Of a DNA stretch of 64,000 bases, positions 24,040 through 35,895 are shown one piece after another. The stretch spans positions 4,294,028 through 4,358,027 of the forward strand of contig OZ020519.1 in the NCBI GenBank assembly GCA_963971425.1, in the 5' to 3' direction. Positions within the stretch are counted from its first letter, which is position 1; each line of letters opens with the position of its first letter. The notes beneath the pieces are model-generated. The model saw only the letters and a program-made list of their open reading frames with translations. It was not told the DNA's origin and did no database searches. Source of the stretch: Bryoerythrophyllum caledonicum. Taxonomy: Eukaryota; Streptophyta; Bryopsida; Pottiales; Pottiaceae. A program made the translations under genes and the position numbers.

Positions 24040-24761
24040 TGAAACATGTAGAATCGCAACCTGGTGGAAACGCCTTCAAAATATGAAGCCTCAGAAACTG
24101 CATCCACGAACGAATTCACTCAGTTGAAAACGATAATTCCCAAACCTGACATACTCAAGAATTGGTGGGCTTACCAGTGTCCTCGTGCTTTTTCTTCCTC
24201 CAAAACACCATCCTCTTCTGCATCTTTAGGCCAAGAAAACCTGACGCATAGTGCAACACGGATCTCACGCCAAAATACACATCAGTTTCAGTCATCAACG
24301 TGCATTTTAGCGAATCTTTGCCACAAATCTATGTCCTTCAAGATCTCTGTCGCTGTCGCCTCTGAACGAGCACCAAGAGAAAAGTAAAGTAGGATTCCGT
24401 CCAGTAAGCAGGGCTGACAAGCGCCAGGACCATATGTGAATTGGGAACTAATCAGGGGCATAGTTGGCAAGTAGAGGCAGACACGGTCGGAACGTCTCAA
24501 CTAAATCGCTTCAGAATCCGACTGTCGCTTCATTCATTTCCACTCTTCTCATCTATGAAAGTACTACCAAGAAAAACAATAAAACTGGGCATCTAACAAA
24601 GAGACAACCAAAAAAAGAGAGACGTCACTAGAGGCATTCAGCACTTTTATTATTCGTGATCATCACATTCGCTACAAAACTTGGTTGCCGTCTTTATACA
24701 GAGATTGATACGACGGTTTCACAAATATGACTTCTCATAATTAGGCCCAAAACTAGTGATG
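24040..24761. other. Spacer, no gene recognised
   Basis: Lies between the DUF674 copy 2 start and the stop of the plastid-protein gene, both on the minus strand. It should contain the 3' end of the latter and the promoter of the former. No other coding feature is supported. Confidence 0.5.
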
Positions 24762-27013
24762 TCAGAGTGCCCAGGAAGACCGCAACATGAAAGCAGGAGT
24801 TTGCGACTGTCTGTTTAGGAGGTAGACTAAACCAGGTTGCAGGGTAAAACCACGCCCCATGCTAAGTTTCATAAATGCCTCCATATGCAATTGCATGTCA
24901 CATGGCTCACCTGATGCAAAAAGTCACATACCTAGCATGTGAGACGATCTAGTTGTCAAGAACTTGCCACAGATATCATTGAAACCACAAAACTTCACTA
25001 TCTAGCGATCGATAGCTTCCTTCACATACAACTGACATACCTGAACAATCTTCAGGGCCAAGGAAGGCATTGGCTTCGTTTGAGGCATCACTCCAGAGGT
25101 CCACCTTTGAGCTCCCAACACACAACCCCCAGTCGACTGTTGTTCCGACTGTTTTCGTGAGGCTCACACCCCATTCTATCTCTCGCTTCTCCGCCTCATC
25201 AAGCCAGTACCCTCGGTCGGTCTGAACCAATCAAAAGCAGCGATCAATCATGCATGAAATCCTAGGTTATTCTCACTTCTAAAGAGTAATGGAACACTGA
25301 CCTGGGCCCAGCCTGCGAGGCTGACATTCGCACCCACGTCAATCTCTCCAGCCACTGCAACGGATTGCATTGCGTTTCCATGCGGTGAAGGTGTGCCCCA
25401 GGAGGCGTCATTTGACATCCCAGATAGAGCCTGGACATCACTGGAATCTCGCGGACTGCTGCACCGTGTTTTGGACAACACCAGAGGTCCCATTTCGCTC
25501 CAGTGCAAGCCTCGGAAGGAAGGCAGCGGCGGGCTGGGCCAGAAGCGGTTCACTGCGGAGAGGGAGAAGACGGAACTCTCCCATGGCTGGAACATCGCGT
25601 GCGCAAGCGTGGTGAGACAGAGCGGAGGACCCGACGCGCCCCAGCCTGAAAGGTACTGCGAGAGCGAGACGAGGGTGCTCTTCCCTCGCAGCGTCGCGCC
25701 GAGAGCGGAGCCTGCACAGTGCTGGTACATGGCTGGCCCTGCCCTCGCGAACTCTGTCAGTGCCTGGCCCTGTCGCGAATTCCGTATCAGAAATCAACTC
25801 AATCGGAGACGAGAAAACGACAACGACAGCAACACCGTAACGGAAAAAAAGCGAACCTGCAAGGGATTGACAGTTTCCGTGACGTCGCCCGCGCGCGCGC
25901 CCACCGGCGCGACCACAACGTTCAGATCCTGCGTCACCTGCGCGTTGTACACAACCTTGGTGACCGCAAGAGGCCCCCCGAGGACGCTATTGTCGCGCCC
26001 CACGGAGCACTCCGTCACCATCAGATCGGCGTCGCGGTACGGCGTCTCGAAGGTGAAGCGCACATCCATGCCGGTGTGGAGACCGGACTGTTCGACTGCG
26101 GCGCGGGAGGCGCGGCTGCGCTGGTCGTCCAGCAGCAGCAACGCGGCGCCCGCGCACACCTCGCCCTTGAGGCGCGTCTTTGCTTCCAGTGGTGCCTGTG
26201 TCTTGGACTTGCGCAGACCGGTGTGGAACTCCAGCTTGTCGAGGCGCTCCCGCACGCACATCAGGTCCGCAAAGGCTTCGCGCTGCAGGCGCTTCAACGC
26301 AGATGTCTGTGGGAGGACATTACCACGATATGTGATGTTTGCGATGACTCTATGTTAAGTTTGCAGTGAGAGAGACGAACCTCGGATCGCTTGGCGAATG
26401 CGTCGTCAAGTGAGTCCTTCTGGTGGATCGGCTGCGTTGCCTCGTTTTCCATCGCGCGTTGGGAATCTGCTGATGCGTTTACTGCGGCGGCGGTGGAGCT
26501 CAGCGATGCGAGAGATGGAGTGCGAGTTGTGGATGTTTGGTCCTCGTCTTTGCTGTCCTGGTTTGATACCGCGCTGCGGATTTGAAGTTCATGGCTTGAT
26601 GGATCGCTTCCGCCGCTGCTTCCGTCTCCACCATCGCCACTGCTTCCGTCTCCGCCATCGCCACTGCTTCCGCCTCCGCTATGGCCTCCGCTTCCAGTAA
26701 GCTCCAGGGTCCTCGCTCCGACGTTGCTCCAAAACGGCTGCCAAAACGACGACCCGGCCACAACCGAGCCCTGGATGGCGTTCACGCTCTTCTCCCACGG
26801 CGACTCTGCTTCTGCACGCGCCGCGACGCGTCCGCCATTCCGCTTCGATATCCTCGCACCGAGCGCATTTGATTTCGGAATGCACCGAACGCGACTAAAC
26901 CCCGGCCTCTCTGCGAAATTCGCACGCGAGCGCGCGATCTTGTCGCGAGGAAACCTGGACAGAGCGTGCAAATCCGCCTGCGGTGTGGCATGGTGCCATA
27001 ACCCTAACCCCAT
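24762..27013 (-). CDS. Predicted plastid-targeted protein with beta-barrel-like C-terminal half, unnamed
   Basis: Five exons on the minus strand (27013-26381, 26306-25857, 25769-25302, 25221-25041, 24910-24762) give 626 residues. The first 70 residues are rich in Arg, Ser and Ala and low in acid, ending near RVAARAEAESPW, which resembles a chloroplast transit peptide. A Gly/Ser/Asp repeat linker follows. The rest alternates hydrophobic and polar residues in short strands separated by turns, for example MDVRFTFETPYRDADLMV, REIEWGVSLTK, and a C-terminal strand pair ending GFTLQPGLVYLLNRQSQTP. This is the look of an organelle outer-membrane barrel, but the call is inference and I cannot name the family. 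The in-frame GTG at 27034 is not used as the start; the ATG is at 27013. Confidence 0.7.
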
Positions 27014-27669
27014 GGTTTCCAACGGGAAACACACTCAAACTTCACAATTTGTCACGAACTCACCAGCTCTATCAAACTTCTTCGACATGGTCTCGTCATT
27101 CTCTGACACCACGATGAAATCGCATTCCAAGAGCAAGGATTTTGAACGAGACGAGGGTTTAAGGGTTTTGCAGCAAACTTCATGAAATTCTCTTAAACCC
27201 TACTCCGTTCTCCTCTGCCTTGTTTGCACTAAATCCGCAACATTCACAACCTCAACCCTCAAACTTGTTCGTAACATTGGTGTTTCTTGGCAATATTAAC
27301 CAGACTCATTTTCTCAGACATAATCGGTTGGAAAATCAGTACAAATTTGGTGTCATCGTCGAAGTGGTGGCCTATTTCTGTCGCGTCGACTGCAAATCTT
27401 CTGCTGCGCGTTCCGAATTCAGAAAATAGGCTCGTCTGTCTTCGTTCAGTATTTCTTCAATTCAAAGCTCATGTGAAGTATACCATCTAAACAGTATAAC
27501 TTGCAATAGAGTTTCCTTGAAAGAGGAAAGAAATGAAAAAGGTCGAGTGAGATTTCAATACGGAAAGGAAGAGCATGAGGAATTTCATGTTCCCTTTTTC
27601 CGTACCAGTGGAAATAAATGTTCTTGGGCCCTACACAATGCAAGCAAAAGCTCCCTCATAGTACTCTAA
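27014..27669. other. Spacer, upstream region of the plastid-protein gene
   Basis: Probably contains the promoter of the minus-strand plastid-protein gene. A 153-codon plus-strand frame at 26724-27185 is antisense to its first exon and is regarded as a shadow. Nothing else is supported. Confidence 0.45.
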
Positions 27670-28316
27670 GGGGCGGTTTACACTACAGACCTAGAGCCGT
27701 GACCAAGGAAAATGGATTAATTCCATGGTCACACTTCATGGTCATACTTTCATGGTCACACTACACAAAAATGTAATTTTTAAAGCCCTTGGGCCTCTCA
27801 CTAAGTGTAAACTGAACTTGGACTAGGAGGAATGACCATGTACTAAAAAGTGGGCGTGCTGATTTTTTTAATGAATGCCTAAAAAGGGCAGTTTTGCCTA
27901 ATAAAAACGAAGAAAAAAAAACAAGCCATATAGCAAAAGGGTGGCCGCCATGAACAAGCCAAAAAGACAAAAGGGTGGCCGCCATTGTATCTACAGTGAC
28001 GTCGGGCCCCCTCAAAAAAAATTAAAATTAAAATTAGAATCAATTTAAAAATAATGAAACGGCATTTCAGGCCCATGGTCTCCTCGTTCAGCAATGAAAG
28101 AACCCTTTTTGCCTCTCTCGCCGCAAAATCCGGGGGACCCTTCAACATTATCCACTAGGTTTATTTATAGGCCTTTTCAGGACCTCAAATTCTTCAGTCA
28201 CTTTTGTTTTTTCCTCGTAGTGTAAACCCAAGTCATCCTGGGACGAGTTGATGGAGCCAATCACAAATTTTAGAGGTGCATGGGACAAATTCTTGGACTG
28301 TAGTGTAAACCGCCCC
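27670..28316. mobile_element. 647-bp Tourist/PIF-Harbinger-like MITE with TAA target duplication
   Basis: The ends are GGGGCGGTTTACACTACAG at 27670 and its exact inverted copy ending at 28316, with near matches just inside. The trinucleotide TAA flanks both sides (27667-27669 and 28317-28319). A 3-bp TWA duplication with a G-rich terminus is the signature of the PIF/Harbinger superfamily and its Tourist MITEs. There is no coding capacity inside. The left half has short CATGGTCACACT repeats. Confidence 0.85.
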
Positions 28317-29519
28317 TAAGTTCGCAAAGAATTAACCAATAGTTCCTCACACCTTTTCCTGTCTATGTGGTCCCAATTACCAATATAAGACCATAATTAG
28401 GTGGCGACCCCCTTTCAACTCTAATGAATCAAGTCTAAAGCTGCACCTAAATTATTATAATTTCACCAAGTGCAAACAGGCTGTAAGTCAGAAAATGAGC
28501 AATGAATGGGCAAGGGATTATACACAAAGAAAAAACTAGAAGAGTGACATGGAACTTCGACTCATTGTTGAACCCCTGCTACAAGCTATTCAAAGGGTGG
28601 GCCCTTGTCTAAGTAGCAAGAAAGTCCATGGAACTCATTTTTTCTTTTGGGATCCGAAGGCTATATTAAAAATAAAATTGTGCCTAACTTGACACCTACG
28701 GCGCCAATCAACGCTAGGGGACCCAACATGGTACAATAGTTAACCCTTGAATGCCCAAGAGACCCCTGATGGAACTCTTATAGTCTCTCGGATATATCCT
28801 TGGGAATGTAGGGGTTAAACACCAGTAGAGTATTTTTATTGTTTAGAAAGGCCCAACCAACATAAAAAGATAGGGACAAGTTTTGTTCCCATCCCCCTCC
28901 CCCAATACTCTAAATTTGATGTCTAGTCTTAGGCACACTATATAATTTATAAATGCTATAAGTTTTTACTATCAATGGATATTTTTACCACTCATGTTGA
29001 CAATAATCACCCTCTGAGAGTCTGAGCAGTATCGATTGTTTGCAGGTACACTCTCAGTAAAATCGTAATCAAAATGAAATAGTTACCGCGCTTTCAAATC
29101 ATAAAGTACCACTACACTAAACATTCAGTGTAGCACGGAAATATGCCAAGCGCTGTTGGACTGGCCCCCGCGTCGCACCACGGATCGCGCTCTGACCTGG
29201 CGACGAAACTGCGGTGGGTTCGCCGCTCGCCACTTGTGCTTGAACCCACGCAAACCAACGAATGACCCATAATCTCACAAGATGAAAAACACGCCCTTGT
29301 CTCGAGTTCTAGTGCTTGATGAGTCACCGTCGTCCACAATCCAGGCGCGGTACCGTGGAGAATTCCCTCACGAGCTAGCTGCATCAGCGATTTTGCTTGA
29401 TGCCACATCCCTCCCCTGACGCTCAGTGATGGATGATCCCCAGTGAGTGCATCTCGGTTTTATATTGCAATTTCATATTCCGAGGGTGAATCCTTGTTGT
29501 GATTCTAGTGGTCATCATC
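28317..29519. other. Spacer with fragments of dispersed repeats; MATE upstream region
   Basis: Blocks near 28340-28440 and 28750-28820 resemble sequence flanking the 1.4-kb TIR family near 10750-10850. GC rises from about 29130 towards the MATE gene. A minus-strand frame at 29112-29408 lies in the probable MATE promoter and has no recognised domain. Confidence 0.4.
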
Positions 29520-32518
29520 ATGTCGTCGCCGATGGGGATCCCGACGCTGCGGCGCAGCAACTCGAAGCTCGCAGACGCGGCGTCGTCGCTGGTGTCCTCT
29601 TTCCCCTCGCGCGGCGGGTATTTCCGGACGCACAGCCAGCCGGAAGATCATCAGGGCTTCTTACGCTCCCTCTCTTCCACTCGCCGTGAGTCCGCCGAAC
29701 CGCTACTGCAGGCGTCGTGGTCGCAGAAGGATGGGGATGCCGCGGAGCGTGGCGCCGTGGAGTCGGGGGTGCGGGTGGCGGAGAAGCTGTCGGTGGGGCA
29801 GGAGCTGGCGCGGCAGTGCTGGCTGGCCGGGCCCATGGTGTGCGTCAACCTGCTGCAGTACAGCATCACGTTGGTGTCGGTCGCGTTCGTCGGGCACTTG
29901 GGCGAGCTGGAGCTCGCCAGCGCTTCTATTGCCAGCTCGCTCGCGGGCGTGCTCGGGTACTACGTCTTGGTATGCGCCATAGCTCCTTGCATGTCTCGAA
30001 TTCTCCATGTTTTTTGAGGTTTGGTACATGAATGTCTGGGGAGCCTCTTCCATGTTTCGGAGCTTTGGTTTAACCTCGGGGCGCGCATGCAGCTGGGCAT
30101 GGGCAGCGCGCTGGAGACGCTCTGCGGGCAAGCGTACGGCGCGGGCGCGCTGCACTACCACATGCTGGGCACATTCCTGCAGCGCGCGCTCGTGGTGCTC
30201 TTCCTGACGTGCATCCCCATCTCGCTCCTCTTCGTGTACATGGAGCACATCCTGCTCTTGCTGGGCCAGGACCCCGCCATCTCCCATAAGGCCGGCGAGT
30301 ACGCGCTCTGCCTACTCCCCAGCTTGTACGCCTACGCCCTCCTGCAGCCCGTGGTGAAGTTCCTACAGACCCAGAGCGTGGTGGTGCCCATGGTGATCTG
30401 CTCCGCCGTCACATTGTGCCTGCATGTGGGGATCCTGCACACGTTCATCTACACCATGGGGCTGGGATTCCAAGGAGCTGCTCTTGGCACCAGCTTATCG
30501 TTCTGGATCAATGCCATCCTCTTGATTTCCTACGTGAGTCTCTCTGGTGTTTGTAAGCATACCTGGAAGGGATTCACGAAGGATGCGTTTGTGGATCTGC
30601 GTGAGTTTCTGAGCTTGGCCATTCCGTCATGTATCATGATCTGGTAAGACGCATTCTCAGTGAAGAATTTGATTTTCTAGTAAGTATCTCAGAAATTTTG
30701 ATATTAGAAAAACGGATTTAAGCTTCTCACTCTGTTTAATTTTATGGATATTATCATTCTTACAAGTATGTTGCGTGGCTTAAACTAACGGGAATACCTC
30801 TTTTGGAGAGTCAATGATGAAGGGAGCTAATCTGTGAATGTGGCATGGTCTCTCTACAGTCTGGAGTATTGGTGCTTTGAGATTCTGGTGATTTTAGCTG
30901 GACTTCTGCCGAACCCACAGCTGGAACTTGCAACCCTCTCTGTCTGGTATGTTGTGAGAGCGTCTTCTGAGTTTCCATGTTGAAGCTCCATATAGTTAGG
31001 TGGAAGGAATTGCTGATAATGGTAACATTGACGCCACCAATGGGGGTTTTGCAGTTTGAGCACAACTTCGCTGAATTATATGATTCCGTTTGGTCTGAGC
31101 GCCGCTGCCAGGTAATATTGACCCAGCTACTTGGTTTGTGAACTCAGCTGCAGTGTTGTAGAAAGCACAAAATAGGTCTCTTTAAGTATTCCAAACTCGG
31201 TGACTGTTCCAGTTCCATAGATCTTTGGAGTTTGTGTCAGTATTTGGAGTTGCTACTTGTATTGACGTGGAGGTGATTACCGTGACTTGGAATTCGCAGC
31301 ACGAGAGTTTCGAATGAGCTTGGAGCAGGGGATGGTCCTGCCGCGAAACAAGCGGTGGTGTCGGTGGTGAGCTTATCGGCGGTGCAAGCCCTGGTCATTT
31401 CCAGCATCCTTTTGTCGCTCCGCCACAAATGGGGCTGGCTGTTCAGTGGCGATGTCGAGGTGGTAGACATGGTGGCACAAATCATGCCTTTCCTTGCGTG
31501 CATCGCCCTGCTCGATGGCATTCAGGGTGTGCTTTCAGGTAACTATCCATTTATCATGCTAACAAGACCGACTTATCACTGCCTATCAGCTTGGAGAAAC
31601 TTATTTCTTGTCACGTAGGTGTGGCAAGAGGATGTGGGTGGCAAGAACTTGGCGCCATTGTCAACTTGGGCGCTTTTTATGGAGTGGGAGTTCCCATATC
31701 GGTCATCCTCGCCTTCGTGTTCGACTTCGGTGGCCGAGTATGAACTGTTTTCCTTTTTCTTTGTTGTCGTTGGAAAGAACCAAGTGAAAGTTACCTCGCG
31801 TGTTTGCTTTTGGCGAATAGTGTGGAAAACCAGTTGAAACTATGTTCGTCTTGAAGATATTAAGGTCACAGCTCAGGATTTGCATTTGATAGTTTTATTA
31901 GGCAGTCCTGATGATGATTTCTATGCCCTCACACTCTTTTTTATGGATACCGTAATTGTGACTCTTCAAATAACTGCAGGGACTCTTCATAGGTCTCATT
32001 TGTGGATTGGGCACTCAGACCCTTATCCTCCTGTATGTTACATTGCGTACGGATTGGGAGAAACAGGTATGAAACTCTCCCGAAACTCTCTTCAGATTGA
32101 TATTTCATTATGGCTCTTTGAGGACTAAACGGTATTGGATTGACAAGCATAAATGCGCTAAAGTAGAGGTGTTTAGTCCACACTGTTTTCTTCCCTCTAG
32201 GAATCGCACTACTGTATGTATCTGCAAAACAATGACCAGTGGTGTATTATGAAAGTGCTACCAAAATGAACTTGAGATGGTTTGTGAATTGCAGGTCCTC
32301 AAGGCAACAGCGCGCATATTGCACAACGAAGAGGACATGCTTGACAAGGTGTGAGCCTTTAATTTCGCGAAGTTTTCTCTTCTCCACTTCTTCAATAGGC
32401 TTGCAGCTCAAAATTTTCTGTTGTATTTATGTTGAACCTTCAACAAGGACAGTTTGGATAACCTTCTTATGTGTTGTGTCATGGGTGTCATTCTTTGCAG
32501 GGTGATGACAGTAGCTAA
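29520..32518 (+). CDS. MATE family efflux transporter (plant DTX type)
   Basis: Nine exons (29520-29969, 30093-30643, 30860-30946, 31055-31111, 31300-31538, 31619-31737, 31980-32066, 32295-32348, 32501-32518) join to 553 residues, a usual length for this family. MATE proteins are twelve-helix membrane antiporters that export organic cations or secondary metabolites in exchange for protons or sodium. Hallmarks read in order: a cytosolic N-terminus; CWLAGPMVCVNLLQYS; VAFVGHLGELELA; GMGSALETLCGQAYGA; ILLLLGQDP; ALLQPVVKFLQTQ; GLGFQGAALGTS; PSCIMICLEYWCFEILV; GLLPNP; ASTRVSNELGAG in the seventh-helix region; and GVARGCGWQELGAIVNLGAFYGVG. The start at 29520 gives a serine-rich N-terminus; an in-frame ATG at 29499 is possible. 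Substrate and membrane (vacuolar or plasma) cannot be read from sequence. Confidence 0.95.
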
Positions 32519-33231
32519 AGGGTGACTTTAATCAGATACAAAGTCAGGTACCTGTCTCTACAACGTTGTTGATAAGAAACCGGTGAAAATTGTGTCTCTA
32601 ATCTAAGCTGCTCGCATTACAAGTATATCTGCTGATTTTTAAATCACATTTTCAACCAAACTTTTCCACATCCGGGTCCCCTAATATCAGTTGAATCCAA
32701 CGTAATTGGAATCTGATTTCCAACACAACGGACTGCTTGTTGCACTGATTTCAGGGCTAGATGTACGAACATGAGTATAAAGCGCTCTCCTTCTCTTTAA
32801 ACAATTTTGATCGCTGGGCAGCAACGGAGACTGATTTCGCGGCCACTTCAACTTTTCAAGCGAAACCATGTAGATGCTTCTAGAGAACAACAGAGATGAG
32901 GAGTAATCATCTTGCATTGCAGATCAGACTTCGTGGCTGTGCAAATCTTCAGCTTGAAGTACATGCACTAATGTACCCGAGTATGTAATCTACGTAAACT
33001 GAGCCTTTTCTTAATTTTGCATTGATGTTCTGAACAAGATGTGCCTGTTATGTTAGAGTGGATGTTCCATCTTAATCAGTCACGAGGACCCAACTAAAAC
33101 CTGCCAATTAAACCCGTGTTTACGAACTTCCAACTTGGTGAATACATTGAATGTGTATTTGAATTCAAATTTCTTTTAGATCCCATAGGTATATAGCAGT
33201 CTCTACACAGGAGTAGTTTATCTTACATCCA
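32519..33231. other. Spacer between MATE and pectinesterase genes
   Basis: Holds the MATE 3' region and the pectinesterase promoter; a TATATA-like stretch is at about 33189. No other gene supported. Confidence 0.5.
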
Positions 33232-34869
33232 ATGTGCTGCTCTTACACTTCAAGTATGGCTTGCTTGTACTCATTCCTCCTCTTCCTTTCAACAATCCCT
33301 GTGATGGTGTCAAATGGATTGAATCATTCCGAGGGGTTTACTAAGTGGCTGCACCAGGTGCAGTCAAGAGCAAGACTAGGACCACAACTGATATCCTCTC
33401 CTGCACTTGAGATTACTGGCAATTTCACCTTAGTTGTAGACCAGCGAGGAAATGGAGACTTCGTGACAGTGCAGGCAGCTATTGATGCAGTGGCCACGTT
33501 GAACTCACAGCGAGTCACAATTCACATCAGAGCAGGAATCTACTTGTAAGTGTCAATCTTTCCGTTCCTAATACTGTTCATATTTCATGATTTTTGTCAA
33601 TTATTTAGTGTTGATTTGTCTGTTCAATAACTGAGTTCTTCCCAAAGTCACCCAAAGTTCCAATAAGACACCCCTCTTTTTATTTATGATACTACTCTTT
33701 CCTCACTCTAAATAGTCAATGGAAGTGGTGTCTCAACCAGAATACCATGAATCTTAGCTGCCTTTTTTCTCTTTGAGCTGGAGCTCTCTAGGCTTCATTT
33801 TAATCTTAAAAAATAGAAAAAATAGTCCGAAATGCATGGTATTTTGGCCTTATAACTCCAATCGATGTTGTTTTTTACGTTGACTAATTTGTGATAATTT
33901 GCAGAGAGAAAGTGGTGGTTCCAACGACAAAGCCGTACATTACCTTGCAAGGAGAAGGGAGTATGGACACAGTTTTGGAGTGGAATGATACAGCAAGTAA
34001 TGTTGATGTGCAAGAGAACCTGTTAAGAACATACCACAGTGCTACGGTGGCTGTAGAGAGCCATGGATTTGTAGCAAGGAACCTGACATTCAAGGTAACA
34101 TATGAGTTTTTGTGAAGTCAATAAGAGTTTTTTTGACTTCACAGTAAGAGTGTGGAGTGGAAGGAACCAGAAAAAGTTTCGAAGGATCTGTTTAAATGGT
34201 GCTTGTGGTACCAACATCAAACATTTAATATCATTGTCAACTCGCGATGACCCATGTGGCAGAATTCTGCACTGCCACCGCCAAATGGGGCTTTTGGAAG
34301 GCAGGCGGCTGCAATACGAATCTCTGGGGACATGGCTGCATTTCACGGATGCCGGTTTCTCGGGGCTCGAGACACACTCTATGATCACAAAGGCCGCCAC
34401 TACTTCCAAGACTGCTACATTGAGGGCTCCATAGATTTCATCTTTGGTGGGGCTCTGTCCCAGTATCGGGTGCGATCCCTAACCTCTATGACACATAATA
34501 AATAGGAGATATTTCTCAAAAGTTTCAACAAGATACCCCTCTTTTTTCTACTCTACTCTTTTCTCAGATCAATGGAAGTGTTTTGTAGTCTTCTCCTTGA
34601 ATTAAGTTTGAAAAAGTTCGGTGAAATTTTCTAAATTTAGTGAAGAACCATGAAAATCAGCTGCCTTTCTCTTCTCTCCTTCGACGAGATTGTAGATTTA
34701 TTTAGAGCCGATTTAATTCATGAAAAAAATGAGGTACCTTACTCAAACCTTTGGGTGACTTAACAAATACTACAGCTCTATTTTTCATTATTATTATTAC
34801 TATTATTACTACTACTATTAGTATTATTAGTTTTATTAGTATAATCATTATTATTGTTATTATTATTAC

Positions 34870-34920
<51 letters not shown>

Positions 34921-35521
34921 CATCATCATCATCATCACCAAATTCCCAAATGTTTGCTTCATGTATTCTAACTAGCTGCCATTCTCTTAAATATTTCCTT
35001 TCAGGCATGTGAGCTGCATGCCATCTCGCACCAGGGAGCATTCAAAGCACAGAAATGCAAAGCTCCCTTTCACAACAGCGGCTTTGCATTTGTAAACTGC
35101 AAAGTGACAGGCAGCGGGCAATTGTATTTGGGATGGGCATGGGGTCTCTTCACACGAGTAGTGTTCGCCTTCACGTACATGGAAGATGTTGTGGATTCGA
35201 GGGGATGGTCCCACTGGGATGATGCCACTCAAGACATGTAAGTCATAAAATTGACCAAATAAGGTTATGTATGTCATTTACTTGATCATGCATGTTAAAA
35301 TATGTCATATTCTTGATCATGTTGAGGTTTGTAAGGTGAGGTTTATGACAATGGTTTGTGATGTTCACAGGAGCATTTTCTTTGGCCAATACAGCTGCTT
35401 TGGTCCAGGATCTGCCCAAGCAAGACATGTTCCATGGGCTCATGATTTGAGTTACGAGGAAGTGCGACCATTTCTCTCCTTGGCATTCATTGATGGGGAG
35501 CAATGGGTGAATCATCAGTAA
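33232..35521 (+). CDS. Pectinesterase (pectin methylesterase family) with altered active site
   Basis: Five exons (33232-33545, 33905-34094, 34263-34469, 35005-35237, 35371-35521) give 364 residues. An N-terminal signal peptide ([20 protein letters not shown]) sends it to the secretory path and cell wall; there is no PMEI pro-domain. Family motifs in order are [83 protein letters not shown] and RVVFAFTYM. The enzyme normally removes methyl groups from pectin. Here two catalytic-centre positions differ: the usual QDTL reads RDTL (codon CGA), and the usual LGRPW/LGRAW reads LGWAW (TGG). The two active-site aspartates and the first glutamine remain. It may be weakly active or inactive. The overall sequence is closest to QRT1/PME68-type enzymes, from memory. 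Confidence 0.92.
34783..34939. repeat. TTA/ATC microsatellite in a pectinesterase intron
   Basis: About 150 bp of imperfect TAT/ATT triplets passing into CAT/ATC triplets, inside the intron between pectinesterase exons 3 and 4. It creates long spurious frames on both strands. Confidence 0.95.
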
Positions 35522-35895
35522 TCAATGCATAGAATACATTCTGTAGCAGTCCTCATATAGTCACTTCTTTGTTCCTGTATGAAAACTTGCGATACATTTT
35601 GATATCTGGATATGTTTGTCCAGATGGCAAGTTTAATGAAAAGAATTGGATGCCCAATTTTCCGGTTACTTTCTGCGCTGGCACACGCTATGCAGCTGTA
35701 CAGAATCTCATTCAGAAACGAGCTTCAATCCCATATACAGAGACAACTAGAGATCCTCCAGTCTGGCCAAAATTCTGATGATTGCCTAAGAAAGTGTACA
35801 CTCACATGTGTCGTAGCTTTTCTTCTACACATGTAGCAATGAATCTGTAACAAGGTAGGATACAATGAGGATTGGAGTGTTCTCTACTGACTCAA
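35522..35895 (+). other. Pectinesterase 3' region with a short unassigned open frame
   Basis: A 69-codon frame at 35569-35778 contains GRFN-like and FCAGTRYAAVQNLIQKR segments. It does not match the pectinesterase C-terminus and no splice signal ties it to the gene. It may be relic coding sequence. The next gene on the minus strand ends at 35896. Confidence 0.3.

Noticed and set aside
25393-26358. 321-codon plus-strand frame under the plastid-protein gene
   Set aside because: It is antisense to exons 2 and 3 and crosses their introns; the minus-strand reading is consistent across five exons.
27013-27034. Start of the plastid-protein gene at 27034
   Set aside because: The codon there is GTG; the first in-frame ATG is at 27013.
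34702-35041. Asn-, Ile- or Asp-repeat frames in the pectinesterase intron
   Set aside because: They are produced by the TTA/ATC microsatellite.
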